Origin: AP-15 sp963845735 | GTDB taxonomy: Bacteria > Pseudomonadota > Alphaproteobacteria > ATCC43930 > CGMCC-115725 | DNA length: 64,000 nucleotides | Assembly: GCA_963845735.1 (NCBI GenBank) | Contig: CAWJTR010000009.1 | Span: 542,738-606,737, forward strand | Direction of reading: 5' to 3' | Shown: positions 1 to 10,044 of the stretch, one piece after another | Numbering within the stretch: the first letter of the stretch is position 1 | Layout of the letters: each line of letters opens with the position of its first letter | Program-made: the position numbers and the translations under genes | Notes under the pieces: model-generated | Database searches by the model: none | What the model saw: only the letters and a program-made list of their open reading frames with translations | What the model was told of the DNA's origin: nothing

Positions 1-2279
1 TTCGAGCGCGCGCCCGAGGCCGAGAAGCGCGTCGGTCCGCGCCGGATTAAGGCGGTGTACGGCCGCGAACAGTTCGGCCGCCTCCACCGGGTTCGGCCGT
101 GTGGACAGCAACCGCGCCAAGCCGATCAAGGCCATCTGGTCGTTCGGGGCGCGCGCCAGAGCGGCGCGGTATTCCTCCGCTGCCTCATCGGAGCGGCGGG
201 CGCGCTCGAGAAGATAAGCCCGCTGGACAAACGCGAACGGCGCCGCCGCATCGCGTTCGCCGATCCGGCGCCACAGGTCGAGCGCGTGATCGAGCCGCGC
301 CGGGTCGCGCGACAGCAGATGGGCAAAGCGCGACAGCACTTCGCGATTATGCGGGTCGCGTTCGAGAAGTCTCGCGATAGATCGTCTCGGCGCGATCCCA
401 CTCGCGCGCCTGCTGGTGCAGGCGGGCGATTTCCAGCCAGGGCGTGATCGCTTCCGGCCGCCGGTCGGCCCAGCGGGTGAGATGGCGAATCGCCTCGACG
501 CGATCGGTTGCGGCGAGCACATGACCAAGGCCGATCAGGGCTTCGGTATGATCGGGATCACGCTCGAGCACCGCTGCGAAGAATTGCCTTGCTTCGCCGA
601 CGCGCTGTTGGCGCATCCGGAGCCGAGCCATCTGCAGCGGGGGCTCCACCGCCGCCGGCTTGATTTCGGCGAGCGCTGACCAGCACTCGAAGGCGCGTTC
701 GGGATAGGATTTCGTCCACAGCCGCCCCAGCAGTGTCAAGGCGTCGGGTTCGCGGGGGTTCGCTGCGAGCACGATCTGCAGCTGCCTTTCGGCTTCGGCG
801 ACATTGCCCGGCTTGCTGCAGGGCGCGGCCATAGGCGACCCGCGATGGCGTTTGCGACGGGTCGAGCTCGACCAAGCGCGCCAGCACCTGACAGGCGGCC
901 TGCCAATTGTGCAGCCGGGTGTAGAGCCGCCCAAGCGCTTCGAGCGTCTCGCGGTTTTCCGGTTGCAGCCGATGCAATTCTTGATAGGCGGCAGCGGCGC
1001 CCTCCAACTCGCCGCCCTGCAGTAGCGCCCGGGCCAACGTCTCCCTTGGCTCCGGCGCGTTTGGTTCGAGCGCGCATAGCCGGGTCGCCGCGGCGGCAGT
1101 GTCGGCCCATCTCTCCTGACGCATATAGATGCGCGACAGCAGGGAAAGCGCGCCACGGTTGAGCGGATCGAGCGCCAGGATGCTCTGGTAGAGGGCCTCG
1201 GCCTCGCCAAGCCGGCCCCCGCTATACGCCGATCGCGCCTGACGGAGGAGCAGCGTCTCGATCGCCTCTGCCGCCATCAAGCCGCGGGCGCGCGCCAGCG
1301 CCGCCTCTCGCAGCTCCGGGTCGAGCACCGCCGCCGAGCCACCCGCTTCCAGCGCCGCCGTGCGTTCCTCCTCTAGGCGCGTCGTTTCCCGTTTGGGAAT
1401 GCGGCCGAGCAGGACGAGAAGCCGCTGCTGATGCAGCCAGGGCTCGATCGCCTCGGGGTTCGCCTGCGCGAGCTTCTGCCATTGCGCCAGCGCGTCGTCG
1501 AAGCGGCCGAGCCGCTCCTGACAATCAGCCGCTCCCCTCATGGCGCTCGCGAGATTCGGGGCGAGGGTGAGGGCGGCGTTGAATTGTTCGAGCGCAATGT
1601 CGGGGACGCGCGTCACCAGCGTCAACGCCCCGGCGACAATCGTCTCGGCGATGCGTTCGGTGCCGCGGCGAGCTTCCGGCGAACCCGGCCGAAGCGACAG
1701 CAGCCGTTCGCCGATACGCGCGGCGGCGCTGGCTTCGCCCGCGGTACGGACGCCCCGGGCAAGGCGGTTGCTCAACTGTTCGAGCGCGGCAAACGCCTTG
1801 TCGTGGCTGGGATCGAGGGTCAACACGCGCAGGTATTGCTCGGCCGCTTCCTCGATCTGGCCGCGGCGGTGCAGCGCGCGGGCCAGTTGGAAGGCGGCGG
1901 CGCTCGCCTGCGGATCGATCTCGGTGGCCTGCCTCCAGATCGTGACGGCCTCGTCGAATTGCCGTGCCCGCAGCAACAGGCGGCCCAACCCGGCCAACGC
2001 ATCAGGGTTTTTCGGCCGGCGCGCCAGGACCTTGCGGTATCCGGTCTCGGCGGCAGCGGGGCGACCGGCGCGCTCCAGCAGCCGGGCGAGCCGCAACTGC
2101 CAGTTCTGGGCGTCAAAGATGCAGTGATAGAGGGTGTAGTACAGGGGGAAGGGCCGGGCGCTGACCGGGCGGGCGCCCGGCCAGCGGTTGTTAGCATTAG
2201 CGTGGTGGTCGAGGCCGACGTGGCTCGGGGCCGCCCCACTCCCCGGCCTTGGCGCGCCATTGTCGCTATCAAAACTCAT
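1..2279 (-). CDS. Tetratricopeptide repeat protein, 3' end outside window, two frame breaks
   Basis: A long TPR protein read leftwards from ATG at 2279 and still open at base 1, so its C-terminus lies outside the window. TPR-type helices (repeated A-x-x-x-L-P/D-P-x-x-x-A spacing) continue through three successive frames: the first runs to about 810, the second from about 815 to 370, the third from about 370 to base 1. Each change is a one-base step (near 805-815 and 365-375) with no loss of TPR register, which suggests sequence errors rather than decay. It is divergent from another TPR gene starting at 2576. TPR solenoids are protein-interaction scaffolds; no catalytic domain is visible and the partner is unknown. 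No clear signal peptide is seen. Confidence 0.75.
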
Positions 2280-2575
2280 CTTATTCGGAAAATCCGTCGG
2301 GCGGCATCTTCTTGTACCCTAACACTGTCTTTCACCCTAATAACGTGCCCGCGGGGCAGCAAGCCGGATTTGCTCCTGCCTCGCCGCGAGCGATTTCGGC
2401 CGGTTTGGCCGGCGATTAGTTGAAGTTGAACCGGTCCGCACCTTGACGGACACACGAGGCATCGATACACGGAGGCACCGTCGAAGAAGGCCGGTTGGTA
2501 CCGGTGGCGCCGCAAAAATGGTCAGCCGGAGCACATCGCGGAACCGTTTAAACTGTCTGAAATCAGGCGGGTGGT
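2280..2575. other. Divergent intergenic region between two TPR genes
   Basis: 296 bases separating two TPR genes that start in opposite directions. It should hold both promoters, but I recognise no clear -35/-10 pair, operator or hairpin. Confidence 0.4.
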
Positions 2576-4318
2576 ATGACGACCCAAGACATATCGACGA
2601 AGTTGAGCAAGTTCCTCGATGAGGGCCGCGCGGAAGAGGCCGCCGCTTGGGTCGCCGAGTCGCTGGGGGATCTCGCCCAAGAACCCCGCGCCATCCTTCC
2701 CGTTCTCGATGCGCTCGACCGGCAGAAGAACGATAAGGCACTGCTGCAGCTTATCGAGCGGCTGGAGCGCGAGGACAAGCTGCGACTGGAAACGCTGATT
2801 TTCACGCTGCGTCTGCGCTTCCGCGCCGACGATTATCCGAGCGCACTGCAGGCAGTGGATATGATCCTGGCCCTGGCCCCGAACAACACGGAGGCGCTGC
2901 GCACCGGCGGCCGCATTGGCAATCTCCAGAAGAACGACGACGTTGCTTTGTGGCACTGGGAGCGCCTCGCCGCAGTGTCGGCCGCCGATCCGGAAGCGGC
3001 GTTGCAGGCGGCCCGCATTCGCGCCCGACGCCAGGATCACCGACAGGCGCTCGATTGGGCGTGGCGGGCCGCTGAGCTGCGTCCGGAAAGTCCCGAGCCA
3101 TTGCAGATCGCAGCTGCCGCCGGACTTGAGCTCGGCTGGCCGGAGGTCGGCGACGTGCTGCTGTCGCGGCTTTTCACGATGGATCGGACCCGAGCGCTGC
3201 GAATAACTACGCAGCTCATGATAGAGCTGGACAACGAGAGCGCCGCGCGGGTGCTGTCATTGCTGGTCCAGCACCATCCGAGCGACCAGGGTGTGGCAGA
3301 GTTGGTGGCCAAGACCTATCCGGAGTGGGTGCTTGCCGGCCTTGAACAGGAGCTTGCCTCGAACGATCTCGAGGCCGCCGCGTTCTATCGCGCCGCACGG
3401 CGTCTGCGACCGGACCTCCCAGATCCCCAGAACGGACTTGAGCGGCTCAATCGGCCAAGCCTGGTGGCGATGCGCGAGGCGTTCAACGGCCGCGATTTCG
3501 AGGCGGCCATCGAGCACGGCAGCACCGCTACGCGCATCGATGCCAACTGTCTCGAAGCGTGGCGGACCGTCGCGCGCGCGCATTTCAACCGCAGCGACGT
3601 GACGAAGGCGCTCGATGCGTTCCGCCACTGCACGATGCTGCAGCCCGAGGACGGGCGCAACTGGCTCACCCAGGGCCTCATGTTGAACCACGCCGGCGAC
3701 CGGCCGGCGGCGCTTGCGGCCTTCCAGAAAGCAAAGCAGTTCAGCGGACCGGCCGACGCCGAGTTGCGTAGCGAGGCCGAGTCCTCGATCGCCGCCCTTC
3801 ACCCTCAGCTGGTCCGCGACGCGCAACAGGCTGCTGACGCGGGCGATCTCGAACTCGCGTGGCGCTGCTGCGAAGCGGCGGGCGCGATCCGCCCCGACAA
3901 CAGCGGCATCGATCGCCTGAAACGCCGGCTTCTGCGCGCTCTGCGGGAGCAGATTCGCCAGTTGTGGGAGGCGCAATCGGCGTCGGTAGCGGCATTGTGC
4001 CGGCAATATCTCGAAAAGTCGCCGAGCGATCGGTATGCGGCGACGGTGCTCGGCCGTACCCTGATGGGAACGCGCGCCTATGCCGAAGCGTTGCCGGTGT
4101 GGGAAGGGCTGTGCAAGTCGAGCCCTGACGACAGTCATTTCCATTTGCAGGTGGCGCGGTGCTGCCGCTCGCTCAAGATCAGGGACCGAGGCTTGGCCGC
4201 TGCGCAGGCGGCGCTGCGCCTCGATCCACAACTGCGTGAGGCGGCCGAGGTGGCCGAATACTTGCGAAACCTAGCGCCGCTGGCGGGCGCGGCCGAACCG
4301 CATCGGCGCGTATTGTGA
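2576..4318 (+). CDS. Tetratricopeptide repeat protein
   Basis: An intact 580-residue protein of repeated helical pairs: many A-L/A-x-x-A segments, each about 34 residues, such as the ones around residues 75-110, 330-370 and 490-560. No signal peptide, membrane segment or enzymatic domain is visible, so it is probably a cytoplasmic scaffold or adaptor. It is divergent from the TPR gene at 1-2279; the two may be paralogues acting on the same process, although I see no close sequence identity. Function unknown beyond protein-protein interaction. Confidence 0.8.
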   Translation: MTTQDISTKLSKFLDEGRAEEAAAWVAESLGDLAQEPRAILPVLDALDRQKNDKALLQLIERLEREDKLRLETLIFTLRLRFRADDYPSALQAVDMILALAPNNTEALRTGGRIGNLQKNDDVALWHWERLAAVSAADPEAALQAARIRARRQDHRQALDWAWRAAELRPESPEPLQIAAAAGLELGWPEVGDVLLSRLFTMDRTRALRITTQLMIELDNESAARVLSLLVQHHPSDQGVAELVAKTYPEWVLAGLEQELASNDLEAAAFYRAARRLRPDLPDPQNGLERLNRPSLVAMREAFNGRDFEAAIEHGSTATRIDANCLEAWRTVARAHFNRSDVTKALDAFRHCTMLQPEDGRNWLTQGLMLNHAGDRPAALAAFQKAKQFSGPADAELRSEAESSIAALHPQLVRDAQQAADAGDLELAWRCCEAAGAIRPDNSGIDRLKRRLLRALREQIRQLWEAQSASVAALCRQYLEKSPSDRYAATVLGRTLMGTRAYAEALPVWEGLCKSSPDDSHFHLQVARCCRSLKIRDRGLAAAQAALRLDPQLREAAEVAEYLRNLAPLAGAAEPHRRVL

Positions 4319-4364
4319 AGGTTGCGCCGCAGTTCAGCCGTGCTGCGCAAGGTTAAGCCTTAGA

Positions 4365-5958
4365 CTATCGATCGACCTGGTAGTCGAGGTCGTTCAGCGT
4401 TACTACCGAACGCGTCATGCGCGCCGTCTCCGCCGCCAAAGCGAAGACGAGGCCGGACATCGCCGCCGATGTCGATTTGATCGGCGGCTGCGCGCGGCCG
4501 GCACAGGCGTTGAGGAAGTGCGCGATGACCCCCCAGTCGCCGCCCCCGTGGGCGTCGCGGCTGTCGGCGGCCGACCATTCGAGTGGTTCGTGCTCGGGTT
4601 CGGCAAAGGCGAGGGTAAAGCTGCCGCGCTCGAAGGTGCCGTCGAGCCGCCCGGCGTCGCCGATCAGCGTGATCCGGCGCTCGGTGCGTAGCGGTCCTTG
4701 CATCGCCAGATAAAAGGTGCCTCTCGCGCTCAATTCCAGCTCGAAGGATACGACCTGGTTGTCGACGATATCCTTGTCGGCGCGATAGACGCAGCGGTCG
4801 AGGCCAAAGGCGGTCGGATCAAGGCTTTCGGCCGAAGTGCGACGCTCGTGCAGTCCGTTGTCGACATAAGCGCAGCTGGTGCGCACCGGACATTGCGAGC
4901 AGAACGGGGCGGGCGGCGGCCCGCGAAACGTGTTGAGCCCGCCGAGGCTGCTGACATACCGCGGCCGGGTGTCGAGGAGCCAGCACACGAGATCGAGATC
5001 GTGGCATGATTTGTGCACAATCAAGCCGCCCGAATGCGCGCTCTGCGCGTGCCATCGCCGCATGAAGCTGGCGCCGTGCAAAGCGTCGAGCTGTTCGCTG
5101 AGGCTGATGATCCGCACCGGTCCGATGCGGCCTTGCCGGACCACGTTGCGCACCGCCTGGTAGAATGGGGCGGCCCGCAATACGTATCCGATCTGCAGAA
5201 CCCGCCCGCTTTCCTTCCACGCCCGCAAGATCGCTCGCGCATCGTCGGCGGTGGTGGCGATCGGCTTTTCGATATAGACGTGTTTGCCGGCGCGAAAGGC
5301 CGCTTCCGCGGCGTGGCGATGGAGGTGGTCGGGGAGCGTCACCAGCACGATATCGGTGCCGGGGTCGGCGAGCGCTCTCGACAGTTCCGTCGTCACCGCA
5401 ACATCGGAGTTGCCCAATCGCAATCGCGCGCGCAACTCTGCGATGCGGTTTTCCGAACGGTCGGCGAGCCAAGCGATCTCGACGCCTTCGAGGCCTGTGA
5501 GGAGTTCGAGCGAGGCTCCAGCCGCGGTTGCCGCACCCCAGGATGGCGCAACGCAACGGGCGGTCCGGGGCCAACCAATCAGTCGAGTAGCGCGCCGGCT
5601 CAATCGCCCGCAATACCGTACGCGCATCCGAGCGCCTCTCAGCGCGCGCGACGGAATAACGCCGGCCATTGATATTGGGATCGCTGCCGTCCGAGCTAGA
5701 GAAATAGACCACCGTGGTCCAGAAGGAGTATCTGCCCTCACCGGGGTTCTGGATCGTGGCGTGTACAGCGTGCGCCGGACCGAGCCCCCGCCCATCTTCA
5801 AAGAGCCGCAACGGCGATCGAAAAGGCGCATCGTTGCTGTCCGTCTCGCTCCCCAACTCGGTCGGCAGTTCGGCGATCCAAGCCGCACCGCCGTCGTGGC
5901 GGAATGGCGGACTGAGGACCCAGACGTCCTTGCTACGCGATTCATTTTTGCCGACCAA
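4365..5958 (-). CDS. Gfo/Idh/MocA-family oxidoreductase with N-terminal extension (one frame break)
   Basis: The C-terminal two thirds is a typical NAD(P)-dependent Gfo/Idh/MocA enzyme: Rossmann motif AILGCGNRG, the EKP catalytic motif (in HVYIEKPIATT), and a downstream HKSCHDLD segment in the substrate domain. The Rossmann glycine motif and the rest of the enzyme lie in different frames; a one-base break sits at about 5526-5532. Before the Rossmann fold there are about 135 residues not found in ordinary family members, including FSSSDGSDPNINGR; I associate this segment with polysaccharide-modifying proteins from memory only. I chose a TTG start at 5958 because AGGAGG sits seven bases upstream; an ATG at 6033 has no ribosome site. 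Substrate unknown, probably a sugar or sugar nucleotide. Confidence 0.75.
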
Positions 5959-6282
5959 GACCACACCTCCTTGCTCGCCGCCGGGGTTTCGAAGTCCGCG
6001 TCTGCCACTATCCCGCAGAAGGCTGGGAGCCATATTTGGTCACTATTAATCTCGAAGGAAGGATGGGTGATGGACGCAACATATTCACCGACAGCCGCAG
6101 CGGCAGAAGCGGCCGCCCTGGAGATGCTTAAACGACGCCGATCGAGCCGCCGCCGTTTCATAATCACTCGCTGTCCGCGCGATTGCGGGCTGCGCGGAGA
6201 GTGCGCCCCTGATAGCCCTTGCATGGACGCAGGCTGCAATCTACGCGATCCCGTCTCAACTGAGCCCGCAAAGACCTACATC
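5959..6282. other. Intergenic, no feature recognised
   Basis: 324 bases upstream of the Gfo/Idh/MocA gene. Open frames cross it on both strands but none resembles a known protein. It presumably holds the promoter for the minus-strand oxidoreductase. Confidence 0.3.
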
Positions 6283-6514
6283 ATGCCGGAACAACCAATC
6301 AACTGGTCAAAATGCGAGGACGTGGAGAGCGTCCCGGGCAAGGCGTCCGGCGCGTGGGTCATCAAGGGCGCGCGTGTTCAAGCTCAGGCCGTCGTCGATA
6401 ACGCGAGGGACGGGTTTACCGCTGAAGAGATTGCGACCGAGATATTCGAGTTGCCCGTGAGCGGGTGAAAGCGGTCCTCCGTTTCGCCAAAATCGCTTCC
6501 CCTCGAACGGATGA
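6283..6514 (+). pseudogene. DUF433 antitoxin-like gene, frameshifted
   Basis: From ATG at 6283 the protein begins with the DUF433 hallmark INWSKC followed by VPGKASGAWVIKGARV and the helix-turn-helix-like GFTAEEIATEIF. The frame then stops at 6468, but the expected continuation (VKAVLRFA) is read immediately afterwards in another frame, so one or two bases are missing near 6455. DUF433 proteins are small DNA-binding antitoxins usually paired with DUF5615 PIN-like toxins, and such a gene follows directly. Repaired, the antitoxin would end in a four-base overlap with the toxin start at 6511. Whether this is real decay or sequence error cannot be decided here; the partner carries more breaks, which favours decay. 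Confidence 0.6.
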
Positions 6515-6700
6515 GGATTGTGCTCGACGAAAACATCCCGCGAGGCCTGCGCCGCATTTCTGGCCGGCCATGACGTGGCGGACGGCCTCCGAGATGGGCT
6601 GGGCCCCGATCGCGAATAGGCAATTGCTGATTGAGGCCGAAAAGGCCGGTTTCGAGGTTCTTGTCACCAGCGACCAGAACTTTTCCTTTCAATCTGAGCC
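6511..6700 (+). pseudogene. DUF5615 (PIN-like) toxin remnant
   Basis: Starts MRIVLDENIPRGLRR, the characteristic N-terminus of DUF5615 PIN-like nucleases with the acidic D-E pair. Frame breaks follow after codon 15 and again near 6585; the family core SEMGW..ANRQLL and FEVLVTSDQNFSFQ is readable in a second frame. The C-terminus is lost at about 6695, where similarity switches to an unrelated minus-strand remnant. With three breaks in about 190 bases this toxin is probably dead. It pairs with the DUF433 gene immediately upstream. Confidence 0.6.
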
Positions 6701-6960
6701 AAGGGATCTCGAGCCACCGTGACAGCAGGAAATGGGCGATATAATCCCGCGGCGGCACCCGCAGGTGAAGCTCGAAACTGTAGATCCCCAACCCTTAGGC
6801 CAAGTAGTCCATCATTCGCCAATTATAAAGCGAAATTTGCTGCTGCAGCGGGTCACGCAACAAAACGATGCGGCGTATCTCGCGCCGGGGGATAAAGTTG
6901 TTCGAGCGAGCGGCTTATTTCATGTCCGGAAATCACCCGAGCCCGACCGAAACCAGGAAA
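6672..6960 (-). pseudogene. Possible sulfotransferase-family remnant
   Basis: On the minus strand, segments resembling bacterial sulfotransferase-like proteins can be read in order: VISGHEISRSLEQLYPP, then RRIVLLRDPLQQQISLYNW, a stop after MMDYLA, then FELHLRVPPRDYIAHFLLSR and WLEIPW. They are spread over more than one frame and both ends are missing. The family assignment comes from remembered resemblance of these motifs only and is tentative; a profile search would settle it. The fragment abuts the dead toxin, so a deletion junction probably lies near 6690. Confidence 0.35.
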
Positions 6961-7296
6961 ATCGGTAGCACGCATGTGGGGTCCGGGTCGCAGCCTTCGC
7001 TGAGGCTACAAGTAGACGCCGGGAGAGCAATGCTCGGTAAAATGGGTCTGAATGGTTTGGCCAGCCGTTTTAGGGATGTGCAGCACGAAGTAAACGGGTG
7101 CGACCTCTTCGGGTCCGGAATTTGGCCGCAGCTCTTCGGGGGCCGGAAGTCATCGGAGAGTGTTTTGCATCGCCAATGACTCTGCGCCGGCAAACGATTT
7201 CAGCGCTGTCCCGCCGGTCACGTGTCAGCGATCCCCAGCCGGCGGCGGCATCGGCCGGGTCAGCTCGTTCCAACGTCGCACGAGGCGACCCTGGAT
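6961..7296. other. No gene recognised
   Basis: About 335 bases between two gene remnants. No reading frame here resembles a known protein and no RNA-like fold stands out; probably degraded sequence. Confidence 0.3.
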
Positions 7297-7522
7297 GTGG
7301 CGGCCGATGCTGATGATGTCCGGCACGCTTATTTCGATTGTTTCGGGCCTGGGCAACGTGCTGGGCACGAACCTCTATGATCAATTCGGCGGCTTCACCG
7401 TGTGCGTGATCGCGATCACGGCGGTCTACGCCCTGATTCTCCCGGTCCTGCTGCTGGTGCCGACACGGCTGATCGATACCGCGGATGGGCAAATCCCCGA
7501 GGTCGCCTTCACAACTGACTAG
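7297..7522 (+). pseudogene. C-terminal remnant of an MFS transporter
   Basis: About 75 residues containing two hydrophobic helices: one with SGLGNVLGTNLYD leading into GGF, then TVCVIAITAVYALILPVLLL, ending LVPTRLIDTADG. This resembles the last two transmembrane helices of a major facilitator protein, possibly the folate/biopterin-type branch. The other ten helices are absent. There is no sign of a start near the fragment, so it is a truncated leftover. Confidence 0.55.
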
Positions 7523-7565
7523 CTAGTGTCCTGGTGCTTGAGTTCGTTTCATAATTTCAATGTAT

Positions 7566-7655
7566 GTCATTGCGAGGAGGCCGTAGGCCGACGAAGCAAT
7601 CTGGAGTACAGGTATTGTTTTGCGTCCGAGATTGCTTCGCTTCGCTCCAATGACG
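7566..7655. repeat. Palindromic extragenic repeat (REP/MITE-like)
   Basis: An inverted repeat of the widespread 'gtcattgcgag...gaagcaatct' type: the left arm starts GTCATTGCGAGG and continues to GAAGCAATCT near 7602, and the right arm is AGATTGCTTCG...CCAATGAC (7630-7653). Such palindromes occur in many bacterial genomes between genes and fold as long hairpins. It lies between a dead MFS fragment and the CoA-transferase gene. Confidence 0.6.
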
Positions 7656-7720
7656 GCAAGGAATTAGGTTACGAATTTCTGGCTCATGATACTAGTTTCT
7701 AGCTAAACCGGGGGGCGGGC

Positions 7721-8899
7721 ATGCCGTTGTCGGGTATCCGGGTGGTCGATCTGACGCGCATTCTGGCCGGGCCGTTCTGCTCGATGATCCTGGCCGATAT
7801 GGGGGCCGAGGTGATCAAGATCGAAACCCCCGGCGCGGGCGATCCGGTGCGCCGGCAAGGGGCGGTGCGCGACGGGTTGAGCTGGTATTTCGCCGCCTTC
7901 AACCGCAACAAGCGCTCGTTGACCCTGAATTTGCGCAGCGACGAAGGCCGCGCGGTGCTCGAAAAGCTGATCGCGCGCAGCGATGTTCTGGTCGAGAATT
8001 TCCGGCCCGGGGTCATGGCGGCAATGGGCTTTGACAAGGCTCGGCTCGAGGCGCTGAACCCCGCGCTGGTGTGTTGCAGCCTGACCGGCTTTGGCGCCAG
8101 CGGGCCCTATCGCGACCGGCCCTCCTTCGATTTCATCGCCCAGGCGATGAGCGGGTTTATGAGCGTGACCGGCGAGGCCGATGGCCCGCCGATGCGCGCC
8201 GGGCCGCCGATCGCCGATTTGATCGCCGGCCTTCAAGGGGCACTCGGCGTGTGCGCGGCCCTGGTGCGCCGCGGCCGTACCGGGCGAGGCGATACCGTCG
8301 GCGCCAGCCTCAACAACGCGATGGTCAGTGTGCTGGGCTTCCTCGCCGCGAATTACTTCGCCACCGGCGAGGCGCCGGACCGCAGCGGCAACGACCATGC
8401 GATCGTCTCGCCTTACGGCATGTTTCGCACCGCCGATGGCGAGATCGCCATCGCCCCCTCGCAGGAGCAATCCTATCAACGCCTGATCGACGCGCTGGGC
8501 GCGCCCGAATTGCGCGACAACCCCGATTTCCGCACCAACGATCTGCGCGTCCGGAACCGCCAGGCGATGAACGCGGCGATCGAGGCGCTGCTCAAAGGCG
8601 GCGCCAGCGATTATTGGATCGCCAGGCTCAACGCCGCGGGCGTGCCCTGCGAGCGCGTCAAGACATTGCCCGAGGTCTTTGCCGACCCGCAGATCATCGA
8701 GCAGGAAATGGTCGTCGGCATCGACCACCCCGGCCATGGCGAGGTCAAGATGCTCGGCTTCCCGATCAAATTCACCGAGGCGCCGTGCCGCCTCTACCGT
8801 CCCGCCCCCGATCTCGGCGCCGACAGCGACGACGTCTTGCGGGAGCTGGGCTTTTCGGCCGAGGACATCGCGGGACTGCGCGAAGCCGGGGCGGTTTGA
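7721..8899 (+). CDS. CaiB/BaiF-type (class III) CoA-transferase
   Basis: A 392-residue family III CoA-transferase, close to the usual 380-430 residues. The N-terminus has the family signature VVDLTRILAGPFCSMILADMGAEVIKIE, split here as the motif around residues 8-35, and the catalytic aspartate is D166 within GPPIADLIAG. These enzymes move CoA between carboxylic acids through an aspartyl-CoA intermediate. The acceptor is unknown: the neighbours (a transglutaminase-like protein on the other strand, gene remnants upstream) give no pathway. Family members commonly serve carnitine, formate/oxalate, alpha-methylacyl or aromatic acid degradation. Confidence 0.9.
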   Translation: MPLSGIRVVDLTRILAGPFCSMILADMGAEVIKIETPGAGDPVRRQGAVRDGLSWYFAAFNRNKRSLTLNLRSDEGRAVLEKLIARSDVLVENFRPGVMAAMGFDKARLEALNPALVCCSLTGFGASGPYRDRPSFDFIAQAMSGFMSVTGEADGPPMRAGPPIADLIAGLQGALGVCAALVRRGRTGRGDTVGASLNNAMVSVLGFLAANYFATGEAPDRSGNDHAIVSPYGMFRTADGEIAIAPSQEQSYQRLIDALGAPELRDNPDFRTNDLRVRNRQAMNAAIEALLKGGASDYWIARLNAAGVPCERVKTLPEVFADPQIIEQEMVVGIDHPGHGEVKMLGFPIKFTEAPCRLYRPAPDLGADSDDVLRELGFSAEDIAGLREAGAV

Positions 8900-8901
8900 G
8901 C

Positions 8902-9714
8902 TTAAGCCGCGACCTCTTCGGTCACGACCTTGAACCCGGCGAGGGTCGTCGGCCCATAGCTGGTGGTGAGCGCCACGTCGGCGGCGTCGCGGCCGCGGCC
9001 GATCAGAACCCGGCCGATCCGCGGGTGATTGTGGCGGGCGTCGAACGTGTACCAATGCCCGCCGAGATAGGCTTCGAACCAGGCGCTGAAATCCATCGGC
9101 GCCGGGTCCGGCGGGACGCCGATATCGCCGAGATACCCGGTGCAGTAGCGGGCCGGAATGCTCATGCAGCGGCACAAGGTGATTGCGAGATGGGCGAAGT
9201 CGCGGCACACGCCGCGGCGCTGCTCGAACACGTTGAGCGCCGTCTTGGTGGCGTTCGCGTGCTCGTAGCCGAAGGTGACGTGGGCGTGGACAAAATCGCA
9301 GATCGCTTGCACCCGCCCCCAGCCGCGCGGCGTATTGCCGAACAGCGCCCAGGCGGTTTCGGAGAGCAGGTCGGTCTCGCAATACCGGCTGCCGAGCAGG
9401 AACAGCAACGTCTCGGCCGGCAGATCGGCGATCGCGGACTCGCCCGCCGAGGGGGCGACGGCATCGCTCTCGCCGCTGTCGTGCACGATCGCCTCGGTCG
9501 ATAAGGTCAGCCGCCCGGCCGGCGCCACGATCCGGCTGCAGATGTTGCCGAAGCTGTCGCGGTACTCGCCGATCGGGATCGCCGGGTCGGTGACGATCGG
9601 GTCGGGGGTCACCAGATCGCCGGCGCGCGAGGGATGAACCCGCAACGTCAGCACCATCGCCGTCGGCTGCGGCAATTTATAAGCGACCTGATAGCCGACA
9701 CGGATTTTGATCAT
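8902..9714 (-). CDS. Transglutaminase-like cysteine protease family protein
   Basis: A 270-residue protein with a beta-rich N-terminal domain (from MIKIRVGYQV) followed by a transglutaminase-like core. The catalytic cysteine is in RGVCRDFAHLA and the histidine/aspartate in GGHWYTFDARHN, the usual Cys-His-Asp triad order. I started at ATG 9714 because the family begins with I-x-V-x-Y; upstream codons are not conserved. No signal peptide is seen. Bacterial members are cytoplasmic peptidases or amide-bond hydrolases, often next to alpha-E and circularly permuted ATP-grasp genes; that partner pair is absent here. It converges tail-to-tail with the CoA-transferase (2 bases apart). Confidence 0.85.
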   Translation of the reverse strand: MIKIRVGYQVAYKLPQPTAMVLTLRVHPSRAGDLVTPDPIVTDPAIPIGEYRDSFGNICSRIVAPAGRLTLSTEAIVHDSGESDAVAPSAGESAIADLPAETLLFLLGSRYCETDLLSETAWALFGNTPRGWGRVQAICDFVHAHVTFGYEHANATKTALNVFEQRRGVCRDFAHLAITLCRCMSIPARYCTGYLGDIGVPPDPAPMDFSAWFEAYLGGHWYTFDARHNHPRIGRVLIGRGRDAADVALTTSYGPTTLAGFKVVTEEVAA

Positions 9715-9875
9715 TACAGCGAAATCCCCGCAGCTCCGGGTGCCATGACCCGGGCAATGAGCCAACGCCGGCAAACGGCATTCGTCGCCGCTGGCGTCGC
9801 CTCCCGGAGGCCGATCGGGGACATTCCGATTCTGCGATTGCTCCGGCTATACTCGGCATCGAGAGGAGCCGCAAG

Positions 9876-10038
9876 GTGCCCGTCCCAGCGGTCGAACGAA
9901 AACTCGCCCCGATCCTCGCCGCCGACGTGGCGCGGTATTCGCCGGCTGATGGGGGCGGACGAGGAAGGCACGCTCGAACGCCTCAAAGCGCTGCGCCGCG
10001 AGCTTGTCGATCCGAATATCGCCGCGCACCACAGCTAA
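9876..10038 (+). pseudogene. Duplicated 5' fragment of an adenylate cyclase gene
   Basis: From GTG at 9876 (ribosome site GAGAGGA upstream) this reads VERKLAPILAADVARYS, then after one extra base near 9945 continues LMGADEEGTLERLKALRREL and ends at TAA 10036-10038. It is nearly the same as the first part of the cyclase gene at 10478, both as protein and as DNA. The metal-binding aspartate is kept but the rest of the cyclase domain is missing, so the fragment cannot be active. The DUF4258/DUF2283 pair sits exactly between the fragment and the full gene. Confidence 0.75.
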
Positions 10039-10044
10039 CGAGGG

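Noticed and set aside
5284..6468. Plus-strand frame of 394 codons over the Gfo/Idh/MocA gene
   Set aside because: Only its last 62 codons (the DUF433 part) resemble a protein family; the rest is antisense to the oxidoreductase.
7703..9382. Minus-strand frame of 559 codons
   Set aside because: Antisense to the CoA-transferase and partly overlapping the transglutaminase frame; arginine-rich with no recognisable motif.
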